Below, piece after piece: positions 11,441 to 23,400 of a stretch of 64,000 bases of DNA. The position numbers and the translations under genes are program-made. Positions within the stretch are counted from its first letter, which is position 1. Each line of letters starts with the position of its first letter. The stretch lies in the NCBI RefSeq assembly GCF_036417845.1, contig NC_089984.1, positions 31,159,447 through 31,223,446 of the forward strand. Reading direction: 5' to 3'. This DNA is from Apteryx mantelli. Its lineage: Eukaryota; Chordata; Aves; Apterygiformes; Apterygidae. The notes under the pieces are model-generated. The model was given only the letters and a program-made list of their open reading frames with translations. It was not told where the DNA came from and did no database searches.

Positions 11441-14400
11441 CTAGGACCAAGGACGTCAAAAGGAGGATTATTTGAAGGGTTCATGTTTAGAAAAAAAAAA
11501 GAAAAAAAAAAAAAAGACAAGGTGTGTGAGTTTTCCAGCAGTCCCCAGAGACAGGGCTAGTATCTGGGGAATCCTCCATTCCCTGACAGGCAAACCCTTC
11601 CCTCCTGGGGATGAGCAATGTTCATACCTTTCTCTCCTTTCTCTCCTTTCGGTCCCCTGTGCCCCTGGCGTCCTGGAGGGCCCATTGGTCCAGGGTCACC
11701 TGGAGGAATGAGAAAACCAAGTTTGCCCGTGAGTACGGTTGCCCTGTGAACGGGGACAAGCCAGGATGAGGAAGACCAGCTTAGGCTGATGCTTTGGCTG
11801 AGACCCTGAAGATGAGATGTCTGCTGTGGAGCAAGGAGGCTGTGACCTTCAGGGCAGCCCCATGTCAACTGTCCCTGTGGACATGGTGCTGCCTCCTGGG
11901 CAGCAGGAAGTTATGGGGTTACGTGTGTGTGAGGGAAAGGATGGCAGGCCTTACCTTTGGGTCCAGGATAACCTCTCTCCCCCTTCTCACCAGGTGGCCC
12001 CTGGATGGTACCATGTGCTGGAGAGGAAAATGAAGAAGAAGACAGATGAGTGGGACACATCATTTGCAAAGGACTCTGTGCTCACTGGAGAAGCAATGAA
12101 TCACACTGGAAGGATACTTCTCTAGATTAGATGGGATCAAACAGACCAGGAGTGGGTTTCTGTTTTCAAAAGTGACTTGGGTCCCAACAAAATCCCAGGG
12201 GCAGTTTGTGCCCTCATGTCCCCAGAACTGCTCTGCAGCCCACCCTAGAGCCAGGGGCTGGAGCTGGTCCATGCTCAAGGTGTGTGGGGGGCAGATTTGA
12301 AAACAGAGTGGGCAGCTCTGTCCTTTTGCTCTACATTTGCCAGCCCAGCCAGGGAAAATGGGTCACAGTAGCTGTGAGCAGAGTGACCTATAAGGTTTGG
12401 GAGGAGTTTTCTACAAGCAGTGGAAAAACCTGCTGTCTGTCTGATGATGAGATTGCATCTCCCCAGCAAAGGAAGAAGGGGATGGAAAAAAAAAAATATC
12501 TCATGCACATCACTTACTTCTGAAGAAGTCCATGAGGTCCTCGGTGACATTGCCATAGGATGCAAAGACTCTGCTGATTCCAGGGGGACCAGGAGGGCCT
12601 GGGGGGCCTGGGGGTCCCTGTGCATTGTAAGACATCAGGTCTTGAAGGATACCTCGGCCTGAGGAATTAAACACGTCATTTGAGGGGAGCTCTGGAAAAG
12701 CTGCGGCTGGATGACGGGGTGGGAGGTTGTAGGGGAGAACTGCAGGCAGCAGGAAGGGTGAGGGAAGCGAACAGGCTGACAGCAGGCACGGGGGGGGGCC
12801 GGAGTTGTGGGCTGGTACGGGGAAGCTCAGGCATGGCAGGAGGAGCAGGTGTCCCACTCACTCTGTAGGCTCTCTGACACGCGGAGTGCCAGCTCGTTGT
12901 AATCCAGGGGTCCGGTGAAGGAGTCACTGTAGGATCTGCTTGAACCCATTGATCTCTTGTGTGCCTCTTCTGCTGCCAGCAACCCATCGAAAGATCCATC
13001 ACTGCCCCTGGAGGTGCTGTAAGAGCCCTCGCTGCCCGTGGAGGCACCATATGAGCCCTCACTGCCAGTGGAGGAGGAGCTGTAAGATGACATGCTGTTC
13101 ATGGAGCTGCTGTACAAGCTGTCTGTGCCCAGGGATCCCCCACGAGATCCCCCAGCACCAAGGGATCCTCCATGTGACTGCTCGGAAGCCAGTGACTCTC
13201 GGTATGATGCAGACATGGACCCTGCCACCAAACCACTATCTCCTTTTGGTCCTGGTGGTCCCCGTGGCCCAGGGGGCCCAGGTGGCCCTGAGATGTAGCT
13301 TCGAACTTCATCACCTGCAAAATATAAGCGGCATTGAAAGGCCTGGAGGGGTACCTGGGCCCCCAAGGCTGGGCAGAGTCATGTCCTACCACCTGGATGA
13401 AGACTAGAGTATGCAGCTCCATCCTGCCAGCCACCACAGTAACCCTCATCCACTGCCATGTCTCAGGCAGCAGGTCAGTACATCAACTCTGATCTCTATG
13501 GATGGAAAAACTGAGGCATGACACCCTCATTCTCCCCCATGCCCAGAATTTTGAGTGCCCAATCTCAGAAACCTGCTTGATGATTTTGCAGAGGGGTGCA
13601 CTCCTCTTGGGCCAAGTCCAGTACCTCTGCCAAAACAGCCTTTCTTTGACCAGTCTCCCAAAAGTGAGGGGATCTCCTTGTTTTTGAAAGGCTGCCCAGG
13701 GTGACTTCCCAGTGTGAGACCTCAGACCAGCAGTCATGCAGACTTGGACCTGGCCACCTGGCAGTACAGGTGCTGCCAGCTACAGCTGAAGCATAAGGCA
13801 CTTTTTTCTCGCCAGCGTCCTCACAGCTGGCTCACTGCCATCCTCCAAAGCCCACATCATCGATCACTCTGAAGGAAGGTGTTTGTCAAATAATATGCTT
13901 TTCTCACAAAAAAAAGGCTCTAGGTGACCTTACTAAGGCATCACTGTTCAGTGCAGGGCATTTGCAACTTCACAGTGCTTGTCCCTCTAGGCTCACAACA
14001 TGTGAAGCACAGTCCCGGGTGGACCTGTTTGTGGAGGCAAGGTGCTGCTCCAGCCCCTCTACAGGACTGCCTCAGCAAGGGCAGAGCTGGCAGCCGACAC
14101 GGGGCAGAGCAAGGCCGGGGTGAGTGCAGGGAGGATGGCATCCCCTTACTCTTCAGGTACTGGATCAGCTCGCTCCTGAACTCGTCACTGTGAGTGATGT
14201 CAGCATAGGACAGGAGGCCGGTTCCTGAGAAGCCTGGTGGTCCTGGAGGGCCAGGAGGGCCAGGTGGGCCCTGGACTCCGGAGAGGGAGGAGTATCCCAC
14301 ACCTTGGGAGAGGAAGAGAGGAAGAATGATCTTCTGACAGTGAGAGGACATGGAAATAGCACATGTCTGGGAATCCTGAGAGTTTAAAGGGTAGACCCCA

Positions 14401-17400
14401 AATTCCAGCCCCTTCCAGCTGATGTCGATGAGATCTTTTTTTTTTAAGCGACTCTGTTCCCACTGGGCAGTCACATCTCCTGAGAAGCTAATCTCAGCCT
14501 CCCTGACACCTACAAAGTTCACTTTCTTGGCAAGCTCGCACCCTCCCCACGGGCTACAAGAAACATGAGTGCCTTACTTTGCAGGTAAGCAGAGAGGTCT
14601 TCCAGAGAGGTGCCAGGCGATCCAGGGATCCCTGGGGGTCCCTGGGGCCCTGCAGGCCCAGGGGGCCCAACAAGGCCACTGAATTCAGAGTCTGCAAAAG
14701 ACAACGGAAGAGGAGTCACACAAACCACCACAACCCCCATGTCCCTTCTCTGAGACTACAGGTGATGCCAGCTACAGCTGAGCATAAGGCACTTTTTTTC
14801 TCCCCAGCATCCTCTAGCGCAGCCTTCCTGGTGCACCTCGCTACCCTGCAGGGAGATGTTGCATGAGGAAGCCAGAGGACTCCAAAAAGGGTAGGAGTAC
14901 GTTTTTTCTTTTAAAAACTGGCATCAGAAGCTCCTTTATGCTGCGCAGTTTGAGGAAGACAAAGGGCTCCTCCACCCGCAAGAGAGGACCTCATTGCTGC
15001 CATTCTCTGCAGGAGCACGGGAAGCTGTCTGCAGCCACGGGCGGCCTGTGCAGGCCTTGGGCAGAGCCCCAGGAGTCCTGCAGTGCCAATAACCAAGACA
15101 GAGGGGACCAGCGGAGTCTCATAGAGGGTTAGGTGTGATTACAGGCAAAAGGGAAGATTCTACACTTACAGCTGAGCTGCTCGCAGACAAGAGCTGGGGA
15201 CAGGGAATATCACTGCAATGCCTTCACTTATTAGACTATGTTAATGTGAGTATGACTGTAAAAAGATCCCCGGAGCGTTTAAGGGCCCGGGGCAGGGGAG
15301 GTGAAAGATTGGCTTACTTCGCAGGTATGCTGTTAGGTCACTGTAAGATATGCCAGGTGTCCCTGGAGGCCCTGGTGGTCCGGGGAGTCCAATGTTCATC
15401 CCAGAACCTGCAAAATCAAACAGATCCAACCGTGGCATTACCAAACCAGGCCATGTTACTGCATGAGTTATGTGGCTGGGGAGTGCACTCGTGGGCAATG
15501 CCTCCTGTGGGGTGGAATGCTCCCAACAGCAGGCTGGGCTGGGAAGCAGGGCTCAAGCCCTATTCCAGACTGGAGTTAAAACCTGCCTGGTTAATTCAAA
15601 CACAAGGGCACTTGCAGATGGGCAGGAATCAGGCCTCTTCCTCTTCTCCTGGGAAGAGCTCTGCACATCTTGTGAGTCCCAGACACTGGAGCCTGCTGGG
15701 ACAGACAGCTCAGCTGTGACCCACCGGCTGAAACATGTGCCGCTCTCCATGTGCCCACCTGTGCACAAGCAGCTCTGGTGCAAAACAAGCTCATCCGCCA
15801 CTTGCTTTTTTGCAAACTTTGTGCCTCTGTGCAATTTGCTATAATGAAGTGTTCTTCCTGATAAAATGCAGCTGTCCTGCTTGAGCGGTTGGGGTGCTTG
15901 TGTTAAACAGCAGTTTCCTGCTCTTAGAGCCAAAGAGGAGATTCCCACCATTCTTGGAGCAGCCCATTAGTGGGATCTGGCTTCCAAAGGCAGTTCAGAG
16001 AGACTGAGCATGGACCAGGCTGTTCTTTTAAGCAGATATTTGCAGTTGCCAGGATTAAGCATTTTAGCACTGCTGTTGGGAATGCTCCAGAGTCCTCTCT
16101 GCCCAGTGGTTCTTACATGTCATATTGCCACTTCACAGATAGGAAAATGAAGCAGAGCAGTGGAAGTTGTTTGAAGGAACTTTAAACTTCTAAGGGTTCC
16201 TTGTCTGGGTTGCCTTGACAACTAGTGGTTAGAGATCAGCTCTTCCACAAAGAGGTATATCCTGGCCACAGACGCAGTAAGAAAAGTGGGATAGACAGCT
16301 GAAGGTGTTGATTTCTCTCTCTACTGACTATTAAAGGAGCCCTTACAGCACAGCTAAGGTGACTAAGGTGAAGTGATGCCCCCAAGATCAGTTTTTAGCA
16401 AAGCATTTCTGGAGTCCCTGGATAGTATCTTAGCCACAGGGCATCCTTGTTCTCCCCCATGCCTCTCACAGGCCCTCTAAGGAGGTCTCTGTTCTTAGGG
16501 ATTTGCTCAGAACCCACTGGGAGAGTTTTCACTGACCACTTGAACTTTCTGGTCAGCAGCCAAAGGAATAGAGGGAAACACACACTAATAAAGACCATTA
16601 CTTGTCAAGTAGCTGATAACCCGTCTGGTCAATTCATCATAATCCAGTGACAGAGACATGCCATCTCCCCCTGGTCCAGGAGGCCCCGGTGGGCCCTGAG
16701 GTCCAATTAGATACTGTCGAATTTCTTCTCCTGGAAATGAAAGATGCATCTTTTAAGACCATCCTGCTGCTGCAGAGGAGCAAGGTGCTAGTGGTTCCCA
16801 GCCTGTGAGCTAAGCCCCTACTGCTAGAGAGATCACCAAATCTGTGCCTGCAAAGCTCTCTTTCCCTCCTCTGCTCCCCTCCTGAGTGCAAGTTTGCCCT
16901 GTATATGGTGTAAGAAATGTTTTGGACGGCACTGGGAACCTCCTAGAACCTGAGATCAGAGTTGGATGACAGTTTGGATTGCCCAAGGGACCTCCTCATG
17001 CTCATCTATTTCTTCAGGACACCCTGGACAACATCTTGTGTAAAGAGAGTAAGAAGTGGGTCAGCTGGTAAAGATCACGCTGAGCTCTGTGGCATTTCAG
17101 TAGCTGTTTGTCTGTCTAGAGCATGGAATCTGACTGACTCCCCATCAGATCACATACGAGGAACGCAGTGTTGGGCAACAGTGTTAATACCTTCTGGCAC
17201 AGCAAAATGACACCCCAGTGATTTAGCTATCATCAGCCCCCAATAACAGTGTGTGCAGGAAAGAGCACAGAGCCATGCATCCCACCCAGCTTGTCAACAA
17301 AGGCTTGACAAGGGCTTGGGATGGGCAAGGTGGAATAGGGAGCCCTAAGAGAAGGGGAACTGGAAAGCAGATGTCCAAGCTTTCATGAGAAATTGTAAGG

Positions 17401-20400
17401 AATTCCTGAAAATGAGGGGCTAGGCTGATGCCACTTGGAGAGCTGAGGAAGGGAGGGGAGAGAGCAGGAAGCTGCGGAATTGTAACAGTGGGAATGAAAA
17501 GTGAACAGGTGAGAAAGAATAGCTTCTAGAAAGCATGCAAACTCTCCAGTCCAAGACACATAAATCTGTCTCCAAAGGGCTTGGAAGGAGGCTTTGCAGG
17601 TCATTCAGCAGCACCAACAGCAGGCCTTTGCCCTCTGAAGTAGCTGCAGGTACCACTGGTTGGAGGCAGGAGGCTGGCAGGGAGGGGCAGACCTCCAGGC
17701 TGCTGGGATGCTTTATCTGTATCTCTTGTGTTTCCCTTCGAGGATACTTACTCTGCAGCATGTCCAGAAGTTCTTGGTACAAAACGGATGCACTTGATAC
17801 TGAACTGTCAAGTGAATGATAACGACTTGAAGAGCCTGTGGGAATGAAAAGGTTTTATGTCAGACAGGATTAAGAGGAGGGAGAAGGTGAAGAGCCAGGT
17901 AGGGACAAATGAAAGCTGAAATAATCCAGTTTAACTGGTGGAATGGGCTTCCCATGCAGAGCACCATGAATCAGCTGCTGTCTCACAGGGTGGCCATTTT
18001 CACAGTGGTTTGATCTCTGCTCTCCTGACTGAGGAGATTCCAGGCTGCTTCCAAAAGCTCTGGAAACTTCATCCACTTCAGGAAGGCTCAAAGCAGACAA
18101 GACAGTCACAGAATATCCAAGACCACATGCACCAAATACAGCACCTCCACTGGGGTGCTGGGGACCTTACAGGGTCAAGCAGCTAATGTTTAAGGTCAGA
18201 TTGCTTAAATACCACAAAATGTTAGTTAACATAACCATTAAAAAAAGACAAGGCTTAGAGGACACCTAGGCTCTGCAGAGTCCTGCGCCAAGACTGTAGA
18301 AGACGGATAACTGGGTTGGAGGTCTGCTATTTAAAGACTGTTGTCTCTCCCTCTGGCTCTCATCATCTGGGTGCTGCACAAGTTCAGCTGAGAGTGTGAC
18401 TCAGTACACACGCTACTTACCAACACAGGAACACAGTGCTTACCTGTTAGGTAGCTCATAACACGGGAAGCCAGCTCCGCATAGTCCAAGTTCTTTCCAT
18501 CCGCCATAGTGATGACTCCAGGTGGGCCGGGTGGGCCTGGTGGGCCTTGGGCACCAGTCAAATAATGCCGTACGTTGTCGCCTAGGTAGGAAGCCCAAGA
18601 CATGCCCATATCACTAGAGAGAAGGTGATGGCCAAATGCACAATGACTGGATCCTCTACCTCTGGCAAAGAGCAGGCCCACAGAAGGACAGTTCTGCAGA
18701 GGCCACAGTGGGCAATAGCACCTCAATGTATCCAACGTAAATAAGGCCAGAGCACTTAGGCTGCTGCTTCTAAAGAGAGAGTGATAGGAGCAGGAAGGAG
18801 ATCGGCATGCATCCACTGACCCTTGGCAAAGTCTGGTTATACTCACTCTTCAGGAAGTCAGTGACATACTGCTGAATCTCTTGAGATGAGCTTCCACCTG
18901 GGCCAGGAGGACCAGGTGGCCCAGGAGGTCCTGGGGGTCCCTGAATTTGTCTGGATCCACCTACAGTATTCACTGTAAGAAGGAGGAAAGGTTATGGCAT
19001 GGCTAGATCAGACCAAGCAAGGCTAAGGGGATGGTGGCATTGAGCCCTTCCCACAGGCCTGGAAAGAGCTTTGGGAATTGACTATGGCGGGGCTCCCCCT
19101 TCATCTCCCAACACACCCAGCACTGGCGATTAGACAGTATAAGGTCTTCAATTTGGTGACTTATAGTCCAGCTTATGCAGCCCCACAGGGCAAAGTCCAG
19201 AGACCTCCCTGGCTTCGCGCTTACAGAGCTGGTCAGTCTGCGTGCCGGAATGCAACGCTGTGTAGAAATACGGACAGGGATCCCAATCTCATTAGGCTGG
19301 CCTCACTGCCCTGCTGCTCCTGGTCCCAGCCAGCCTGCGGCACCAGCTCAAGAACCTCCTCACTGGTGTCCACTGCAAAGTATGGGTGGGCCCTATGTGA
19401 CTCCAGTCACTGCAGTGTCCAGGCACCTCAGGCTCTTCAGGGTATATTTGTCTTTCCAATGACCTGCAGTAGTATTCCTCCTGACATGGAGGAGCAGAGG
19501 ACTTGTTCACATGGAGGAACACTCAAGTTAATCCATATTCACTTTCAAAAGGGATTTGTTAAACTGTGTTAGTGTCCTGCATAGAGAGATGTTCTCATTC
19601 AGGATGAAAGTGGCTTAACTCACTTGCATCCTCCTGGCAGTAAATGAAAACTGAACAAAGAGCAATTTTGGTCTGAACAAAAGGATTTCCACCAGAGGGT
19701 TTAATGCAGCTTCCCTAATCCCCTCTAGAACATGGTTACCCAACCAGGACTCCCTTTCTTTCATGTCCTATGTGGACAAACTTTGGCTCAAAGATTTTCA
19801 GTAAGCTGGAAACATAAAACTTGCAGTTCTTAAATTGTCTGAGGTGGGCAGACTGTGAAGAACACGAATCCCATTGACCTGAGGGCAGCACCCACAGCTG
19901 CAAGACCCACAGGAGCTTTCTGCAAGTCTCTGTCAGGATGTCAACATTTCCTGATAATATCAGAGCAATGATGGTCTGGCCTCTTACCTCGCGATGCTCC
20001 TGGGATGCCAGGAGCGCCTGGGACACCTGCATCACCTGGAAACCAGAGACAGGGAGACAGACAACTATTGTGAGTGTTACTGCATGTTGCATGCTGGTCA
20101 TGTTAAAGGGCTGAGCTACATGTTGCCAGAGAACCAACCATCCAAATCTTGCAATGACAGATCTTGGACTGGCAGCTTATTGGAGAAGAACAGAGGAAAG
20201 AGGTTATGGCAGCCTTCCTGAGCTTTCTGTGACCCATCTAAGGGCCTTGTGCTCAGAGCAGTGCAATTGCCAGGGTCCTACCATGACTCAAAAGACAGGG
20301 GTGGGCAGAGCTCTAACTCCCAGTGGACCAGGCTGCTCCAACCTCTAGCCTCAACCAGTCTTGACTGCGTGAGGCCAACGAGGAGACAGAAGATTTTAAC

Positions 20401-23400
20401 TTTACCTTTGGGTCCTGGCGGGCCTGGTGGGCCTGGAACTCCTGGAGGTCCCTGCATGGTCGCTCCTCCATCTGCCAATCACAGAGGAAGAGTCAGAGAT
20501 GCACAGGAATAAAGTGTGTGGACAAAATCCTGACTCCACTAAAACTGAGCTGGAGTCAACAGAGCAGGATTTTGCTTCCTGGTTTCAGCTTAGGGACAAT
20601 AAATTCAGAAGAGGAAAGGGGGCACAGACTGACCATGTGAGAAGATTCCTGGGAGGCCAGGCTCACCGGGTTCACCTGCATTGGATACAGAAATGGGGGA
20701 GCAGTCACAAACACTGGCAATCTACACTGCACCCGCTGACATCCCCTGGAAGCCTCCTTACCCGTGAATCCTCGTGGGCCTCGTTCGCCTGTGAACAGGG
20801 AAGCAGAGGAGCATCGTTAGCTTTTGCTTCATTCTGATCTGCAACAGTACTCGAATCTATGCTGCAGAATATTATGGCCACCAGTTTACCAGGCTGCAAT
20901 GAGTAAATGGATTAGATCCCATCTCTTCTACTCAGCTCAGAGCTGGGCTATGCTTAACAGGGCCACCTTCTTGCACTGACTTAGCCAAGTCCATGCTGCA
21001 TTTTGCAAACAGACTGTGCCACTTTAATGGCAAATCTGAAACTCTGAATGGCCCTGAATCTCAGAGGCTTGCAAAGTTGAGGTCTGAATACAGCGGCTGC
21101 CTTGACACCAGCGCTGGAAGCTAATTAATTTCTCCCATAATGACTCACTTCTTTTATGGCATCAGATAGGAATCCTGCTTAGTGACCACTGTGCCAGCTC
21201 TCTCACAGCCACAGAAAAGCAGGACAGTTTCCACATCCAAGCCCCTCCTCACTTCTTTTCAGGCAGAGGGGTCAGGGATCCATACTTTCTGGTATCTTAG
21301 TGAGGCAGCAGGATATACGCACCTTGGTCTCCCTTTGGGCCTGGTGGGCCTGGTGGACCTGGTGGTCCTGTGAAGACTGTTTCTGGAATTAAAACAAAAA
21401 GGTTGCTTCATGACATTCAACAGAACAGGGCGCATGGTCCCCACAGCTCCATCTGCTCACAGCCAAGGAGGTAATGTGCTCTCTGGAACTACAACAGGCA
21501 GTTCTTTTCCAGGGCACAGAGGAGGGAATGAGTAGGTAGAGCCTACCTGAGGTCTGTGTGAAAGATCCTGGTCTCCCTGGTGGGCCTGGAGGTCCTGGCA
21601 ATCCTTCTCCTAGGCAAAAGGGACACAAACAGGCCTCAGAAAGGATGAGCCTCAGGAGTGTGACAGACTGAGTGACAGAGCTGCTGTACCTCCAGCAATG
21701 GCCCTAGCCATGTGTAGGCTGGTTTCATTGTTTTCTCCACCGACATCTATCCCTGTTAATTATTTTCATTATCACTTGTCACCACAGCAGACCAAGGGCA
21801 AAGAAACTCCCTTTCTCGTGGTACACAGTGCCAATCCCAGCTGGCCTTCCCTGCATTGAGAGGGAAGGTTCGTTCCATTGCACAACTGACCTGCTCCCCT
21901 TTGCTACTGAGCAGAGAGCAAGGAATGGTGTTATGCTCCTGTCTTGCACCCTCCTTCAGCTCCTCTCTTCTGGCTGTGGAAGGGAAGGAATCACTGTGCT
22001 ACCGGAAGGAGAAAGGGGAAATGTTTTTCATGATATCTTGCTACATCTGCCCCCAGCTAGCAGTTAAGACTGGACAAGTAAAAAGTAAAGATGGAAGCGG
22101 TTCCAGTTGCTTCCCCAGGAACTTGAGAAGGTCCAGTGTCTTCCCAAGAAGTATGGCTTTTATGACTTACAAGTCTGGCTAGCAGACCTCTGCAAAGCAA
22201 ATCTTCTCCTGTGGGTGGCATTACTCTTGCTGCTGTGAAACTGTATTTCAGTGAAGCTGTGTTAGTAGGAACCCACTATGTGATAATCTGCTCCCAGTAA
22301 GGTCAGTGGTAAAGATCCTATTAACTTTCAACAGGTCCAAGATTGCATCTGGGATACTGCAGGGCACAGGACAGAGGCATTGAAAAAACCTCTCACTTTC
22401 CAGGTTTGTTTCAGAGAAACAAGCTCTTACCTGGGGGTCCACGAGGTCCAGGGGGTCCTTGCACAGATTCACCTGATGGCCAAAGAAACAGAAATGTTAC
22501 AGAGCATTTACTCAAAAAACTGCATGGCCCAGAAACACGTGTCAGCATGCCCCTGCTTACGTACTGAGCTCTGCTATATGACGTACCTGGTGGTCCAGGG
22601 GGACCTGGCGGTCCTGCTCGCCCTTGTAAATCTGCCAGCACTGTGCAAATGAAACACACAGAAAGGAAAAATTGTTGCTATGGAGCTATTGCTACTATGG
22701 AAACACTGTCGTTGCATGGCTGACAGAAGCTCTTACACTCAAGGGTGGACTAAGGCAGGATCTGGGTGACCTGAGTCAAAGCTGAGGCAGAGAAGAGAGA
22801 GGACAGATGTGCTCAGTTGGCAGCATGGGGTCATGAAGCAAAAGCCTAAGTCATGAAGCAAAAAGCAGTGCTGAACAGGCTGGTAGCATATAGGAAACAG
22901 GGAGGGGATCTCTCTGGAGAACAAAGATAGCTGAGTGAAAGAGCAAATGACCCAAAGAGTAGAGAAGGAGGGAAAGAACTTTCATGTAGGAGAAAGATGC
23001 TTTCAAAGAGGGACAAGATTTGGGATGAGAAAATTAGGCAGCCGTTATTTAACAAATATTTGCCCTGTGTTATCTTGAGTGGAGATGTATCCACACCTCC
23101 AAGTTGAGGCATAAACTCAAAACTCAGTGATGCTGAGATCCACAACTCCAGAATGGGGGATGGGACGTACTGAAGCACGGTCCAGATCTACATGACCCCA
23201 TTCTGGGGCCACAAATAGTGATCAGAAAAGGACCATTCATAATTTTATGCCCTCCTCTGCCTTGCCTCTCTCATTCACTTACAGAGAGCTCACAAACCCT
23301 ACAAATACTGGTTGTAAGTGCACACACATTTAGTATTACACAGAGCAAGCAGGCATTTTTCACAGGATGCTGCTAAACCACTCTGTTCTGCTCCACTTAT

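Noticed and set aside
13099..13449. Frame-shifted collagen-like open frames opposite or out of frame with exon 53
   Set aside because: They are products of the G/C-rich triplet periodicity of collagen exons, not separate genes.
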